A stretch of 64,000 bases of DNA from the NCBI GenBank assembly GCA_000469685.2, contig LS997564.1, positions 14,346,091 to 14,410,090 on the forward strand, written 5' to 3'. Made by a program: the position numbers and the translations under genes. The notes beneath the pieces were generated by a model that saw nothing but the letters and a program-made list of their open reading frames with translations, had not been told where the DNA came from and made no database searches. The stretch comes from Haemonchus contortus (lineage: Eukaryota; Nematoda; Chromadorea; Rhabditida; Trichostrongylidae). Positions 23,965-35,900 of this stretch are shown here, piece after piece. How positions within the stretch are numbered: the first letter of the stretch is position 1; each line of letters opens with the position of its first letter.

Positions 23965-26900
23965 TCAGGCGTCATCGAAGGTGATGAATCTAATGATTTT
24001 GCCAGAAAGATATGTGTTTGGCTGCTTAACCTGTAAATGCCAATTTCGAGGGTGACTTATACTTACGGAACGCAGTGTATACATGAAAGGAAAAGACGCT
24101 GTTCAGCCTTTTCGCTAGACTTCTTCATCATTACCTCCCTCTTGGATGACAGTCAAGATAGAGCCACTCATAAAATTGTTTAATGGCTGTGCAGTGATGC
24201 ATCGGCCTTTTTGAACCTTATGCAACTTTTCACGCAATTCAAGGAAGAAAACCCAACTTGCATCGTTAACCAAACATTCAACGCGTCCATATCAGTGAGC
24301 AAAGCGATTACTTTTCCAAATTGTGTTGAGCATAACGACAGTGAACAGATGAATACCAGCACTGCGTGTATTAGTAGACGCTAAATTTGATAAGGTGTTA
24401 AAGACGCTGAGCCTTCATTCAAACTTATGCTGGACCTAATATTCTACCGATTTTTGGAGGAAGCTGTATGAATAACCACGAGTGACTCTCACTCAACAAC
24501 AAGACATTTCACCTTTTCATGATGACGATATTTCAAGTCAATGTTGGTTTCTGGCAGACGCTTCCATTCCAGGAGTAATCTCACAATGAAAACAGTACTC
24601 ATTATGGTATAAATTACCGATGCTCCAGTGTAAGTGAACCTGATGATCTGAAAACATGAAAGAATAAAGTCTTCAGCATTATCCTTCACGTTTTATCAAT
24701 GGCCATCGTAGTCGTTTTCCATTCAGAAATGTAATGGCTTACTGAGTATGTCCATATGTGGGCTATAGAGTAATTTGCGGGAGCATTCCAGCAAATCACT
24801 GCTTTTATTCTCCCTCATAGTCTAGCACCAGATATGTAATCACACTGGAGGGATGGAATGCTCGGTTGGCCACCGGTTGTGCGCGTGTGGTAGTGCGTCT
24901 CTTGCTACTACACCATCTCAGCATTTTAGATCCGTTAATGTCGTTCGTAAAGTCCAGGACTGGTTTTTCATATCGTTATTTCTTGGACTACTATTAGACT
25001 GAAACAAGCCGGATAGCCTTATAGACTAACTGACCTTCATGAATCTTTGCCTGAGAGTCAACATTTCCTTACAAAACACTTGAAGGTATAAACAGTACAC
25101 TAATAGTCTAACAGCAAATTTCTTCAGAAACTACAACCTACAATATCAACGTGAACTTCGTAGCTCTTAAGCCAAACTGTTCCATCCGCGTCATGAACGT
25201 ATATCAGTTTCGCTCCTAAAATGTGAGCGAAAGCAGCAAAGGATATGACGTATTGAAGAGTTACAACTCTGCATACATTTTTTGAGGTCCAGATCTGAAA
25301 GTGTGCGCAAAGATTGAATATATTCTTTCTTGTCTTTTCTGAAAGCCGTCTGCCCGTAATCACCTACCTGGACCTCACAACAGGACGAGGGATTTTATCT
25401 TAAATTTGTTACAATACACCCATACTCGCCCCTTCACCGTATCCAGTTGCCCTTTCTAAAAACACCTCCTGCATTACGCTTTCTGAATCAGAGCTTCACT
25501 TGATAGAAAGGGATGTGGTACAGTAGGAGCGAGATCGTCGCGTCGCAGCGAGAGGGACGCCGCGCTTGAAGGAATGTAGCAGAATGCAGCAGCAAGTAAG
25601 AAATACAGGAACAAAAAAACTAACAGTAGAATCGTACCATAAGTAATAATGGCATAGCGATTAAGCTGTATGAAGAACGCTAGAACTGTTATAGCAAGGC
25701 AACTGGACCGCGACAGCCGCGTGTGGCGCATTGATTACCAGAACCGTTCCTACTGCCCGTCTCCCGATAGAAGGCAATTGCTGCTTGCTAGCATGATAAT
25801 GACGAATATTCTACTCGAAAACGCAATTAATAATATAAAATGAAATATCAGAATAAAGTTTTCAGTGGGCGGAGGTGTGTAGTGCCAAGTGGCCCACTAT
25901 CACACACGTAATGGTCACGGGTTCGAATTCTATATCCGCCTGGACCAACCGAGCCTTTCATCCTTTCGGGGTCGGTTGATTGGTACCAGACTCGTCTGGG
26001 AGGATAAAAGCACTGACTTGTTCAACGGCTGCCAACGCAACTCATTGTATATGCCACTTACGCATTTATTACTGCATTACGAATCTGAATGGGACTCGAT
26101 TGTGGGGCTCATCCTTCCCACGAGACTGGTCGACTCCCGAAGGCATCCTTTTGTCCTTTATAGTTTTCAGTGACCATCTGTTCTGTTTTTAAAAGGTCTT
26201 GCCACCCACTCGAAAGTTTTCGGATTCCATTTCGAAAAATATTACTCAACCTTCTTGGGATTCGCCATTGGGCGGACAACTATTCGTCATTCAGGCTCCA
26301 AACTTAGCATGAATCTTACTGAATTGTTTTCACGAAAGAATTTATTTTTGATTATTACTATAAATGGTCTTGTATATCTTTAATGACTTTAGAGGAAGTG
26401 CAGCTCACCAAGTTGTATTTATTCAGGTGACGAAGAGCAGAATATCGATTGATTGTAATAAGCATATTTCCAATTAAATGAGAAACAAATGCTGCGTTGG
26501 CGATTACCAAACAGAACCGGGTCATGTTCTGGAAATCTTCGCCGAGGGCAAGTTCATGGTTCAGTCGCAAGAAACAACTTGCGATAAGGGATGCAACGTC
26601 AGTGATTCCTGAAAATAGTTTGCTGCGCATATATTCCCGTATGGTGAGAGACAGAAATCTCGGGTAAGTAAAGCAAAACTGCATGACTTCCCCACGACTA
26701 GCTATTTCGATACTCTATTGCATTTTTATTATAGTTTGTAATGAATTGAACTATATACATGCTGAAGGGCGGAAGTAGTGTAGTGGCAAGTGGCGCACTA
26801 TCTCACACGCACGGTCAGGAATTCGAATCCCGGACCGATGCCTGCCTAGGCCAACCAAGCCTTCCATCCCTCCGGGCTCGGTCAATTGGTACCAGACTCG

Positions 26901-27921
26901 TCTGGGAGTATAAAAGCACTGATTGTACATCGGCTGGCCACCGCAAGTCATTGTATTGCCATTGTACGCATTCAATAGACCACTACGATTCTGAATGGAA
27001 GTCGAATGCGGGGGCGCATCCTTCAGACGGGTTTGATTAATCAAAAATCAAAAACTTTATCCTTTTCACTTGCTGAAACCATTCGATAGATTGCTTGAAG
27101 TTATGAATGAATGACAACAAATTGTTGACAAGGAGGACTTCGAAGGGGGACGGATCTGATGGAAAAACCCAATAGAGTTACTCGTTGGATATACCCAAGA
27201 TGATAACACTGGAGGGCTAATCTGGCCCTCCCGCCCAAACTGTGACCTTTCTGGAATATATAAATCTCACATTCCAGGCCTTGATCGGTTTACATGGTTT
27301 TAGTGAACCTTCTTCTCCCTGCGTGCCTTCCACGAGTTGCACAGTTAGCGATGAAAGTCAAGAACTCATCAACCAATTGGCCGATATCCTGTACCCAATG
27401 CGGTGCCTGATGGAACGCCAAGACCGAAGTCTCAGTCTGTTCGCTTGTATGAAAATATAGCAGTTGTGGTTGCCATACGACACTCACGAGTGATGCGAAG
27501 GGAATAAAAAAGGAGAGGAGCAAGAGTGGGTGCGGGGACAAGCTGATTCGGAGGGTATGACGTTCAGCGAAGCAAGGCCCACCCTACGCAATCACTTAGG
27601 TACAGCTCGGAAAATCCGCCACGATTTTCGACTGTTCTCCAAGCAGGCTTTCACTTGCCTACGTGAAAAAAGTTGAGACGGTCTTCGACACTACACCATC
27701 GCTCAATTTCGCTTCGCTCATTTTGGCCACTTAAATATGCCGTTAATTATTCAAGCTGGAAAGAAACTAGGTACAACTCCTACCTGATGCTACAAATATT
27801 GTATAGAATGCATTTTTGAAAATTTTCGCCCTGGAGCTGATGATAACAAGCAGTACAAAGATGTAGCACAAAACGAGAAAACCTTCTGCAATAGTTTGCT
27901 TCACGTTATGCACCATTTTTC
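23965..27921 (-). CDS. SRV-like serpentine chemoreceptor (nematode 7TM GPCR)
   Basis: Six exons join in phase: 27921-27784 (ATG at 27916), 26608-26409, 25294-25142, 24647-24513, 24380-24234, 24030-23965 (TGA). This gives 834 nt, 277 aa. SRV receptors are plasma-membrane chemosensory receptors of nematodes. Signs are TM1 near residues 12-32 followed by KNAFYTIFVASGITD, a TM3 end NMLITINRYSALRHLNKYNL then IW, and further hydrophobic helices at VTLQYVISFAAFAHIL, GASVIYTIMSTVFIV and LLIHAVLVFICSLSL. The last junction (LNC|VKQPNTYL) is a choice; reading on without it stops at 24180. An open exon at 28224-28092 also joins in phase and would add about 46 N-terminal residues. Introns 1 and 2 each hold a SINE, intron 3 a degraded one. 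The ligand is unknown. Confidence 0.75.
24750..24925 (-). repeat. tRNA-derived SINE, degraded, in receptor intron 3
   Basis: The minus-strand head 'gatggtgtagtagcaagaga' and the body 'ggagggatgg' in reverse, with 'cactgcttttattctccc', match the SINE family. It lies between the exons ending at 25142 and starting at 24647. Confidence 0.6.
25867..26165 (+). repeat. tRNA-derived SINE in receptor intron 2
   Basis: The head 'ggcggaggtgtgtagtgcca' and B-box-like 'gggttcgaattc' lead into 'ttggtaccagactcgtctgg', 'ataaaagcactgac' and a 3' 'gaatctgaatggga..cgattg' end. It is inserted antisense to the receptor gene. Confidence 0.85.
26766..27040 (+). repeat. tRNA-derived SINE in receptor intron 1
   Basis: The same order of words as the 25867 copy, with head 'ggcggaagtagtgtagtggc' (A-box-like), 'ggaattcgaatcc' (B-box-like) and tail 'gaatgcgggggcgcatcctt'. 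It is antisense to the receptor. With 46212-46489 it is among the best preserved copies. Confidence 0.88.
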
Positions 27922-28091
27922 CTGAAAAAATAGAGGTTTGATTCGAAACTCATCAATCGCAAGAGAACCACACCATCACCCATCAGCACTAACCATTTAC
28001 TGCTTATTGATGTTGTTGGAACCTGATGAGAAGTAAACTTCTCGAAAACCCCAACAAAAATTGCTCAGCATTGGATGATGCGTGTTTACAC

Positions 28092-28224
28092 CACAGAGAA
28101 GGATCATTCGGCTACGAATTTCAGAGAGCGGGATGGTGTATGTGAAGTAACTAATTCGGATCGCTATAGCTTTAAAATACGAAGGACTGTCAGGATATCC
28201 TGTAAAAGGATGAAACTTCATCAT
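28092..28224 (-). CDS. Possible extra 5' exon of the receptor, or orphan exon
   Basis: An open frame from ATGATG at 28224 (MMKFHPFTGYPDS...) contains IAIRISYFTYTIPL and could splice at CTCTGTG|gtgtaa (phase 1) to the receptor exon at 27921 in frame. A 323-aa product would result, close to the usual SRV length, but the added hydrophobic stretch precedes what already looks like TM1. An acceptor-like 'ccttttacag' inside it suggests it may instead be an internal exon of something else. Confidence 0.3.
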
Positions 28225-28779
28225 TGTTAGAGCTTTTTCCGGATCAGCGATTTTTTCAGGGCGATTCTTAGGACTGCCTGTTCCCTTTCTTCAGAAACTC
28301 GGGTCATGACGTGGTGCAATGGTCTTGATTAATGAAAGGATATCTCAATATTAATTCATGTTTGTGTGCTAGCCGTTGTAGTTCGGGGGACCTTTTTTTT
28401 GAGGAACACAATGCATGTCATCCTTGTTGAGGGGAGGGTCGTGAAGAAGTTTGTAGTTTCATGTTGGCTTGTCCAGGTGTTCGTTTGACGTCCCAAGGGG
28501 CCCAGTCAGTTATTCAAAAGTCATCACAAAGTCGAATGATGTGACCGTTCCTTTCGATGTGAACTGATTCTGCGTTACTGACTTCTTCACATTTCTTGCT
28601 GTTTTTATTTCACTAAATATAGCAAATGTTGTTAAGTTAAAGTGAATAGAAAGTCTTCAACGGAGACAAAAATAAACTATCATGTTCACGCCCACTCAGC
28701 ATTAGAAGTAATAGCTATATGTCGCTACGGATCTCCTTCACTGTGAGTTCTCTCTAACTGAAGGATCCCCGGCCCATTA
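28225..28779. other. No gene recognised
   Basis: AT-rich spacer upstream of the receptor gene; no repeat match seen. Confidence 0.4.
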
Positions 28780-29000
28780 GTGACGAGGCTATGTAGGGCG
28801 TCCCTAGGTGGCTTATGGGGGGAATTAATCGCCGACCAAAAGTCGCCGGTACCTGCTCAGAGACGCAGGTGGATTCAGGGGATGGACTCCTTGATTCTGC
28901 TGTATTGGGTCGATATACCACCCCTTTCTCGAAGCGTATCCACGCGTACGTGTGTGGACAGTCTGCAGTTGGTATCCTGTTTATGTTGAACGTTTTTCAA
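28780..29000 (+). mobile_element. RTE LINE 5' region fragment
   Basis: It matches the 5' leader that precedes the RTE endonuclease at 46880-47190. Shared words are 'gcgtccctaggtggc'-like, 'gaattaatcgccgacc' versus 'gaaattgcggacc', 'ggtacctgctcagagacgca' versus 'agtacctgcacagagacaca' and 'ggggatggact'. No coding part remains. Confidence 0.6.
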
Positions 29001-30290
29001 TTCATATCATATGATTCCTACCCGAAAACTATTCACGAGTGAGATGGAATTGCATACTCTATCACAAAAGAGAATCTAACTTTTTGATTCTCTGAAACAA
29101 TCTCACAAATGAGTTGAAGCGGTGAGCTGTAGCCCATTGCGAGAAGTAAGTTTCTATGTAGAAAACTATGGAAATATTGAGCAATATTTCGGTTGCAAAA
29201 CGAAGTAATGATACATTAAGGAGCACCACTTAAGTAACGACTGTTTTTCGCAGGAAAAAAGTGTTGTGCGTCATTCTACAGATATTTTGTAGTAATATGT
29301 AGTAATACTACATGTTATTCCTAAGATACTCTATTTTGTATCAACATATTGGGTTGGGATTGTTTATTGGAAGATTGGAGTAGCATAAAGTAGTATTGTA
29401 TTATATATGGTGTTGGAAGTTTGCTAGACGTCCACTCCTTGTTGAATGATTTCAGGAATGCTGTTCCCACTCGATATACAGTAGCGCTAAAATGAAATGG
29501 TTCTTCAGCCGTACTTTTCAGTCGTAACTCCTTTCCTACTGGATTAAATCATGTGAAATTTCGATATGTGTAGCATGGGCGTACTGTGAATATTTACCAC
29601 TAATAACCTGCAATCTTCTCATGTTCCAGATATTTCAAAGAGCATGAACTCAAAACCTTCTGAAAATACAGATGATGGCCCTTCTAGAATCTCTTTCCTT
29701 TTTGTCATGTCTAAAGTGTACGAGCGGTAATGCTGAACACAATAGATGAGAAAAACGCACATAAGGTACGAATAAGTGCAGACCTCAACAACTTTAGTTT
29801 TAGCAAAATCTACCGGAACAAACACCTTGCTCTATCTGCTAATAATGAAGCTTCCACTCAAATAGTGTTGGGTAGGGTGAAATGTGCTCTAGTTAAACAT
29901 ATCCAAATTTCGCGCGATTTGGTCTACTAATTGTAAGAAAAAAGTTATGAACGAAAAATCGTTGAAGCATTTCAGCGAAGACTTTTGAGCGCTACTGTAT
30001 ATACTTCCGATTTTCACTATAGTGAAGAAAAGAAAGGAAACTAGAAAAGTGTCGCCACAGTAGCTAAACACTCCCCATGAAACATCCACGGACTCTTGCT
30101 TCCATTCCAGACGACCGCCCGCCATCTGAGCCAACATTACAATCCGTAATAACCCGTAGATGGGGAACTCCAGAACAATCTTCTCCACACTGAAAGCCTC
30201 AGTTCCCACGGTCTCAAAATTTAACATTGATCAACCATCACTGAGAATTTGCTCAATTAACTAAATGCATCTAGAGCCACTTGCAAAAAC
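29001..30290. other. No gene resolved
   Basis: Minus-strand frames at 29619-29825 and 29889-30227 encode hydrophobic stretches (SYLMCVFLIYC, IVLEFPIYGLLRIVML) that could be exons of another membrane protein. I could not join them in phase. Confidence 0.3.
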
Positions 30291-30294
30291 ACTT

Positions 30295-30367
30295 CGACCA
30301 CGGCAGGATTCGAACCTGCAATCTTCTGCTCCGTAGGCAGACGCGTTATCCATTGCACCACGCGGCC
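30295..30367 (-). tRNA. tRNA-Arg (anticodon ACG)
   Basis: The 73-base minus-strand sequence folds as a cloverleaf. The acceptor stem GGCCGCG/CGTGGTC pairs throughout (two G-U). The A box includes TGGTGCAATGG. The anticodon stem TCTGC/GCAGA encloses loop CTACGGA, giving anticodon ACG. The T arm GCAGGTTCGAATCCTGC is perfect. There is no intron. A TTTTT run 5 bases downstream is a proper Pol III terminator. The A34 would be inosine, reading CGN arginine codons. Confidence 0.95.
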
Positions 30368-30429
30368 ACGCACCACTTGCCCTCGAATGTTCACCCTTGA
30401 ATACTCCACGACGCAAGATCTCTGATCAG

Positions 30430-30840
30430 TGGACCATTTTTTCCTGTTTTCTGGATATCTTAAAGTTTTCACACAGACAAATGAATAAAAATTTCGCTAT
30501 AGCTTGAACATTCCGGAACATTTCGAAACAGACGATAAACTGTACAGTGTAAAACCGCTCTTTTCAATGAAATTGCATTTTCTTCTCTTGAAAAATTTCT
30601 TTCAATATTTTCGGTTTTGTTCGCTCTTTACAGCCCAATCTTCAGGATTCGGGCTCCGTTCTCTATTGAACTGACTCGTCGATTTCGAGAAGAGCTCCGT
30701 CCTAATTTCGAAAACTGAAATCGTCAATCCAAGGGTATACCGGCATTGGGAAAAGTACAGGGGAGTTTCACAAGATTACTTTTTTCAGAAGTTTTCCTAG
30801 TACCAATCGCATCAATTTGCCATGTTACACAGAAAGGTTA
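30430..30840 (+). repeat. Dispersed repeat, about 410 bp, copy B
   Basis: Counterpart of 8500-8908 in the same orientation: 'ggatatcttaaagttttcac', 'gattcgggctcc', 'aatttcgaaaactgaaatcg', 'ttttcctagtaccaatcgca'. Here it is not followed by the second repeat family that abuts copy A. Confidence 0.7.
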
Positions 30841-31102
30841 AAACATTTGTGCTAACACAGCTAACCTATGTGGGAATCGGAGCGGGCTCCATCCCATCAC
30901 TTCGTATAATACAGGCACGGGTCACGATAAAAATTGTCACTGAGTTCTGCTCCTAGAAATACTCACTGGCTCCTAAGGGTAATAGGAAGGACCCTCTCGC
31001 GCTCAAAAACTCGGCGACGATCAGGGCATAGTGGGAGCTCCGTTACCGGATCACCCGAACTTCTCGCCTCTCGAACGATGTCACGTCAAACGAGTGTCGG
31101 AG

Positions 31103-31110
31103 CTATATAG
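31103..31110 (+). promoter_or_regulatory. TATA-box-like element
   Basis: 'ctatatag' lies about 50 bases upstream of the ATGATG at 31159, suitably placed for a core promoter of the candidate secreted-protein exon. No other support. Confidence 0.3.
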
Positions 31111-31158
31111 ACTGCGAATTTTCGCTCTGGGATCCACGCACAATCAGCTGATCGTCGA

Positions 31159-31255
31159 GTGATGAGGCTGTTTTTCTCCGAATTTTTCATTCTCTGTTAT
31201 TCTTTTTGCAGCTGCGATCCCTTATTTAATTTTCTACCCCAAGAGGCTAAAAAAG
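31159..31255 (+). CDS. Candidate first exon, secreted-protein-like
   Basis: The ATG at 31159 opens MMRLFFSEFFILCYSFCSC, a plausible signal peptide, followed by DPLFNFLPQEAKK. It ends in phase 1 at a consensus donor (AAAAAG|gtgagc, 31256). A TATA-like box lies upstream. No next exon with matching phase was convincing before 32.9 kb, and a reverse repeat copy fills 31330-31583, so this may be a gene start whose remainder is lost or beyond recognition. Confidence 0.3.
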
Positions 31256-31329
31256 GTGAGCTATTCTGCTATTTCAAGGGATTTTTTGTTATCTTATGCC
31301 TTCGAGTGAATGAATTTTTGCTTTCCGTA

Positions 31330-31583
31330 GTCAGCTATTCGCACCAGAAGCCACACTTACGCAATGAGAAACATTGTATAGCTCTTCTAAACGCCCCATT
31401 CTTCTTCATTTTTCTGGTCTCATTCTCCTACAGCCCTCTTTTTAACGATTTTTTGGAGCCTTTTTTCACTTTGGAAACACCGAATCATGAAGTTTCTCCG
31501 CCTCCATCGCACTACTTTCCGTCTTGTGTTCAATTTTTCGTCATAATCTGGATCACCCAAAATCATCGTGAAATGCGCCTTTA
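31330..31583 (-). repeat. Dispersed repeat, copy B (partner at 18250-18510)
   Basis: The reverse complement begins 'aaaggcgcatttcacgatga' then 'ttttgggtgatccaga', paralleling 18250 on. The match runs about 250 bases to 'gtgcgaatagct'. The open frames here are repeat artefacts. Confidence 0.75.
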
Positions 31584-32915
31584 AATGGATTGCCAAAGAA
31601 CATTCCAGAGTCTGGTGGCCTTCTTCAGAAGCGAAACAAACCTGCAGATGAACATAAACCTGCAGATGAGAGAACACGGTATACCCCGGACGCTCATCTA
31701 TTGCTCAGAACAGATGAGCAGCTATGACTGCCGATAAAGTTCATCTAATTAAAACAGTAGGCAGTGGTAGGGGTACATTCCGTCATGGTGCTGTGGTCGT
31801 GCTGCATAATGGGTGAAATACAAATTTTATGCCCACGTGATTACAAAGTACCATGATCCATGAACCGAGAAGAACTAGTGGGAACTTTATGAATCAACCT
31901 AAACAAGAGGAGAGCTGATTGTCAAAACTTACGGAAATACGGCAGGTTTAGGCTAGTAAAACTTCACGCTGCTTCCTGTACGTAGCTGATTTGTAAAGTT
32001 TGTTGGAGGTTGGCAACATAAATGTTTCTGAAAAGATATCCGCATCATTATAGGCAATGAAATCTACTAATTACATTATATGCTGGAGAATAAGCCATGC
32101 ATTTGGAAGCCTACCTTAAACTTCTTAAGCTTTGCAGATTTTCTTTATTCTAACTCTAACGTATCCTATGTTACCTGAATCAGAAGCCGTGCTTGTTGGT
32201 CACGGCTTCGCTAGTTCAAAGGGTGAGCCACACAATTCCTAGGCTTAAGGGATAACGGTAGAGAGGAACTCCTCATCTGCGACCAATAAAACTTGCGGAC
32301 GACTTTTCTCCAGTATAGATTAGAGGTTGGTCTCGCTTGCAACCCTTAACGGGACTTGGATAATTGTTATCATGCCTATTAAGACGGTTAGCGATATATA
32401 AGCGTATTCGGGAAAAAGGAAACCATCGGCTATTTGGTCAGCTTCATACCAGCTAGCTATCGTTGTAAGGTTTATAAAATGAAGGCACACGGCATTGCTA
32501 TGAAATATGACTTCTGTTTGTTTCCTTTCTGATTGATTGATTCATCGTTCCCTCTTGATCCTTACACATAAATTTTGAAAAATGAATTTATTTCAGTACA
32601 CAATCTTACGGAATGGAAAAATATTGAACACGAGCCAATGGTAGTAAAATTTCAGTCAACAATGAAATCGGACCAATACGGTGAAACAAGGACAGTAGCA
32701 GAAAACGTGTGATTTGGAACTCGTACTAGCCCTTGGTGCATAAGGAGCTAGATGACCAATTAAAAAAAATATTTACTATCAAACAACAATTTTGAAAAAA
32801 ACAGCAAAAAAGAAGACAATACATTAATGTCGAGTCGAAAAAGGCATCAACTTCTAGAGCAATGGCTGGCTAAATGACAGAGATCCCAAAATTCCCAAAA
32901 CACCAAGAACGATGT
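31584..32915. other. 3' flank of HIRIP3-like gene; no other gene recognised
   Basis: AT-rich sequence. T-rich runs just downstream of the HIRIP3 stop (minus strand, about 32760-32830) probably include its 3' end. No canonical AATAAA was singled out. Confidence 0.4.
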
Positions 32916-35900
32916 TCAATCCGAATCTGCATCATCGCTAACGATTCCACGTAAATTTTTGAACATATTTCGAGTTTCTTCTTTCATATGTTCTCGTTCT
33001 TCCACTTCTTCTTCGTCTTCATTCGAGCTTTCTTCAAATATGATTCCGCGACGACGTTTGGATGCCAATGCTGCCGAATGCTGACCGCGAGTCACACGAC
33101 GTTCTACATTACAACTTATAAATCGACTATATATACATACCAGTTGGAATGCACACCTAACGCGTGCACCACAACAAAGAACGCTTCCAACAGAAGCTCA
33201 TATTTCGTATGTAAGTAATGATGTTGATTCCAAAACGTTTTTGAACAGAGTTGTGAATTTTGATGGCAGCCCCGCCCACCTCCGTGCACGCTCCGCCCAC
33301 AATGAAGGCTACTGCGGATTCCTCAACAGCCATTAGTCACTTGTTTGGATTCCAAAACGCTTCTGAACTAAGTAATGAAGTTTTCTAATAGAGCACGTCA
33401 AGCCCTCTTTAGGTAGGGCTTCGCTCAGTTCAGGCATGCCTAACACACAGACTTTTTTATTTCTACCTTCTTCCTGGTTTCTGGGCTTTAGAGGAATCGA
33501 CTTATGAGACTGATTAATAAGTTCAGCCCATATTGAGGCCCAGCCGAGAAATAATTCCCGGCCACACAATTCGTATAAACTACTGTGAAGCAAGAAAGCC
33601 ACAGGAAAACGAAAAAGGGCCACTAATATTCGGATCTGAGAAACGTTGTATCCGTCAGTGACTAACTAATTGCTAACTGTGAACACGCGGACCAATAAAT
33701 CGTCTGTTAAAAAGAATAATTTCTTGACTCAAATTGCAACAAAAACAGTGAGGAACAAAGGATAATAGGCACATTGAATGAACACACTTGGATTGTCTCC
33801 AATTTCAATGATTTGATTTTTAGCCAGTTCCGCTAACTCCGCCTCCTGTTCTTTTTGTAACCTGAAGGCTTTACACGACTCCATAGTGAAGGGAGCTAAA
33901 AAGTGGATCACTTCAAACTAGTCCCTCATAACTGTTCAAATGAAAGCTGGTGATAAAAACAGCTATAAAAAATGTCGGTCCATTGAAAACGGTGTAGAAA
34001 CTTCAAAAACTAAACCCCGACAAAGACGGGGATACTACGGAGATCAAAAACAACGCATATTAGCAAAGTATCAAAACTAACGAGTAAGCCCTCTCCTCTC
34101 TAACTCCTTTTCGAGAGCTTTGACGCGTTTACGATCACTATCTCCAATGTCTTCAAATAACTTCTTGTAAACAATTCTGGAAACGTATTTGATCTCATCT
34201 CGAAGATACATCACCGCAGAATAGCGCCACCCACCGTATCCCGGCTAACGTCACCATCTTCTTTAGTTTCGTTAGGCGAATTGAAGCAGCACTCTATAGC
34301 GGATGGATATAGTGACATTACTAGACTTTGTTAAGAAAAGTGAATATTACTTGTGTGGCATCACTTTTAGCCTCTTTCTTTGGTCTACCTCTCTTGCCGG
34401 TCTTCTTCTAAAATATCAAAGTACAGAATGTAGGATTCTGACGTTTTATAACAGGAACTATAACATTATTCCACAGCGTTGTCAAAAACATTATCGAATC
34501 ACAAGGTTGACGAAATATGTTCAAAACTTCGGCTCCAGACGGGCCTCGAACTCGTTCCCAAGCTACCCAGGCACAGTGCTCTTTATCTCTTACTACCGAG
34601 ACCCCGCTTGTCCAGCCTTCTTTCTAGCTTTTCTGTCATAGCTTATCAGCACTCACAAGTGCAAGGTGCTGAGATGGTCAGCCAATATAAGCATTAAACC
34701 ACCAAGCTGTGACTTCTTTATATAGCTTGTTTTAATATTTTGTTTTGATATGCGAGTGCTTTGAGCTATGGCTTAAAAGCCATTAAGAACGCAAGGGCAA
34801 GTAGGGTCTCGGTAGTCTTAAGGGTGAAAAGCATGGTGCCTGGTTGACATAAGTTCAGGCTGGAGTCTTCCGAGGCCGAAGAGAGCCAACCTTGGGAGAC
34901 TTCCGGATCGCTAACAGCAGTTAACAAAACATCACGTCGGAACCAATTATCGAATCAGTTTTCGCGGAGTGGTTCATTAGAACAAGATCCCCGAAAAAAG
35001 ACACTGAACAGTTCAAAACATATTACTTGCCTTCTTCCCTTTCTCTTCCTCTTCTTCACCCTCTGATGACGACCCGTGACTCTCGTCAGCTTTCGCCTCG
35101 CGCTTCAAAAACAAAACTATGAAAAAAAATAAAGAAACCGAAAAAGAAAGAATTATGCATCATTATTATTTCATATTATTTCACTATTTTTTTATATTAT
35201 TTCACTCAAGGTTCAGCCCGTTGAAAATCAGACAAAGTCATTTGTCTTGCAAGATCCCCCAATCAGACGTTTTCGTTCAAGAATAAAAAAGGAAACAAGT
35301 CAAAAGCTGTACCTTGACGCAATCAGGAAAGTTTTGAAGAAAAGTGAATAGACTACCTTCTGATCCATTTTCCTCCTTTTCTTGGTTTTCTTATTTCCTC
35401 TGTTGTCTGTTTCCTTCCCTTCCTTTTCCTCCTCTTCGCTGGACTTCTATTCAACTCTACTTACATTACAAGAACAAATGCCTGTGAGCTTTTTAAATAC
35501 AATAAAGGATCAAAAGGGATCCACGCACCTCCTTGTTAGAACTTTCTTCATCCGAATCATTGGATGAGGAAGAACTTGATCTATTACTCATGTCTGCGTT
35601 GTCTTTCGTTGAGGTATCATTTGATGGTTTTTGTTTCTGAAATAGAACTTTTCATTTTCAAATCCGAGGCACACAACCGTTTGAGTAGAGGAATAACTGG
35701 AATTAGGAAGAGGTTGGGAGTAATCAGCAAAGTAGGCATGGAAGTGCAGATATGGAATTTTCACAAAAGGTTGCTTTCCTATCCTCTCTTCGTCTTTTAA
35801 ACCTTAACCGTAAAAAACATTCAAACAACGCACGTCTTTTTCCGAAATAGTGAAACCAGTTCAACACTAACATGTTCTGGAGTCACCACAGAAATCAAAA

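Noticed and set aside
33140..33200. Extra exon (LLLEAFFVVVHAL) before the last HIRIP3 exon
   Set aside because: The direct junction 33788 to 33103 is phase 1 to phase 1 and gives DNPKRRVTRG, matching the family; the extra exon would insert a hydrophobic stretch and lacks a good acceptor.
33788..34077. Operon with a second small acidic gene starting at 33884
   Set aside because: The exon joins the upstream gene in phase through gttagt at 34082 and completes the known HIRIP3 C-terminus, so one gene is the simpler reading.
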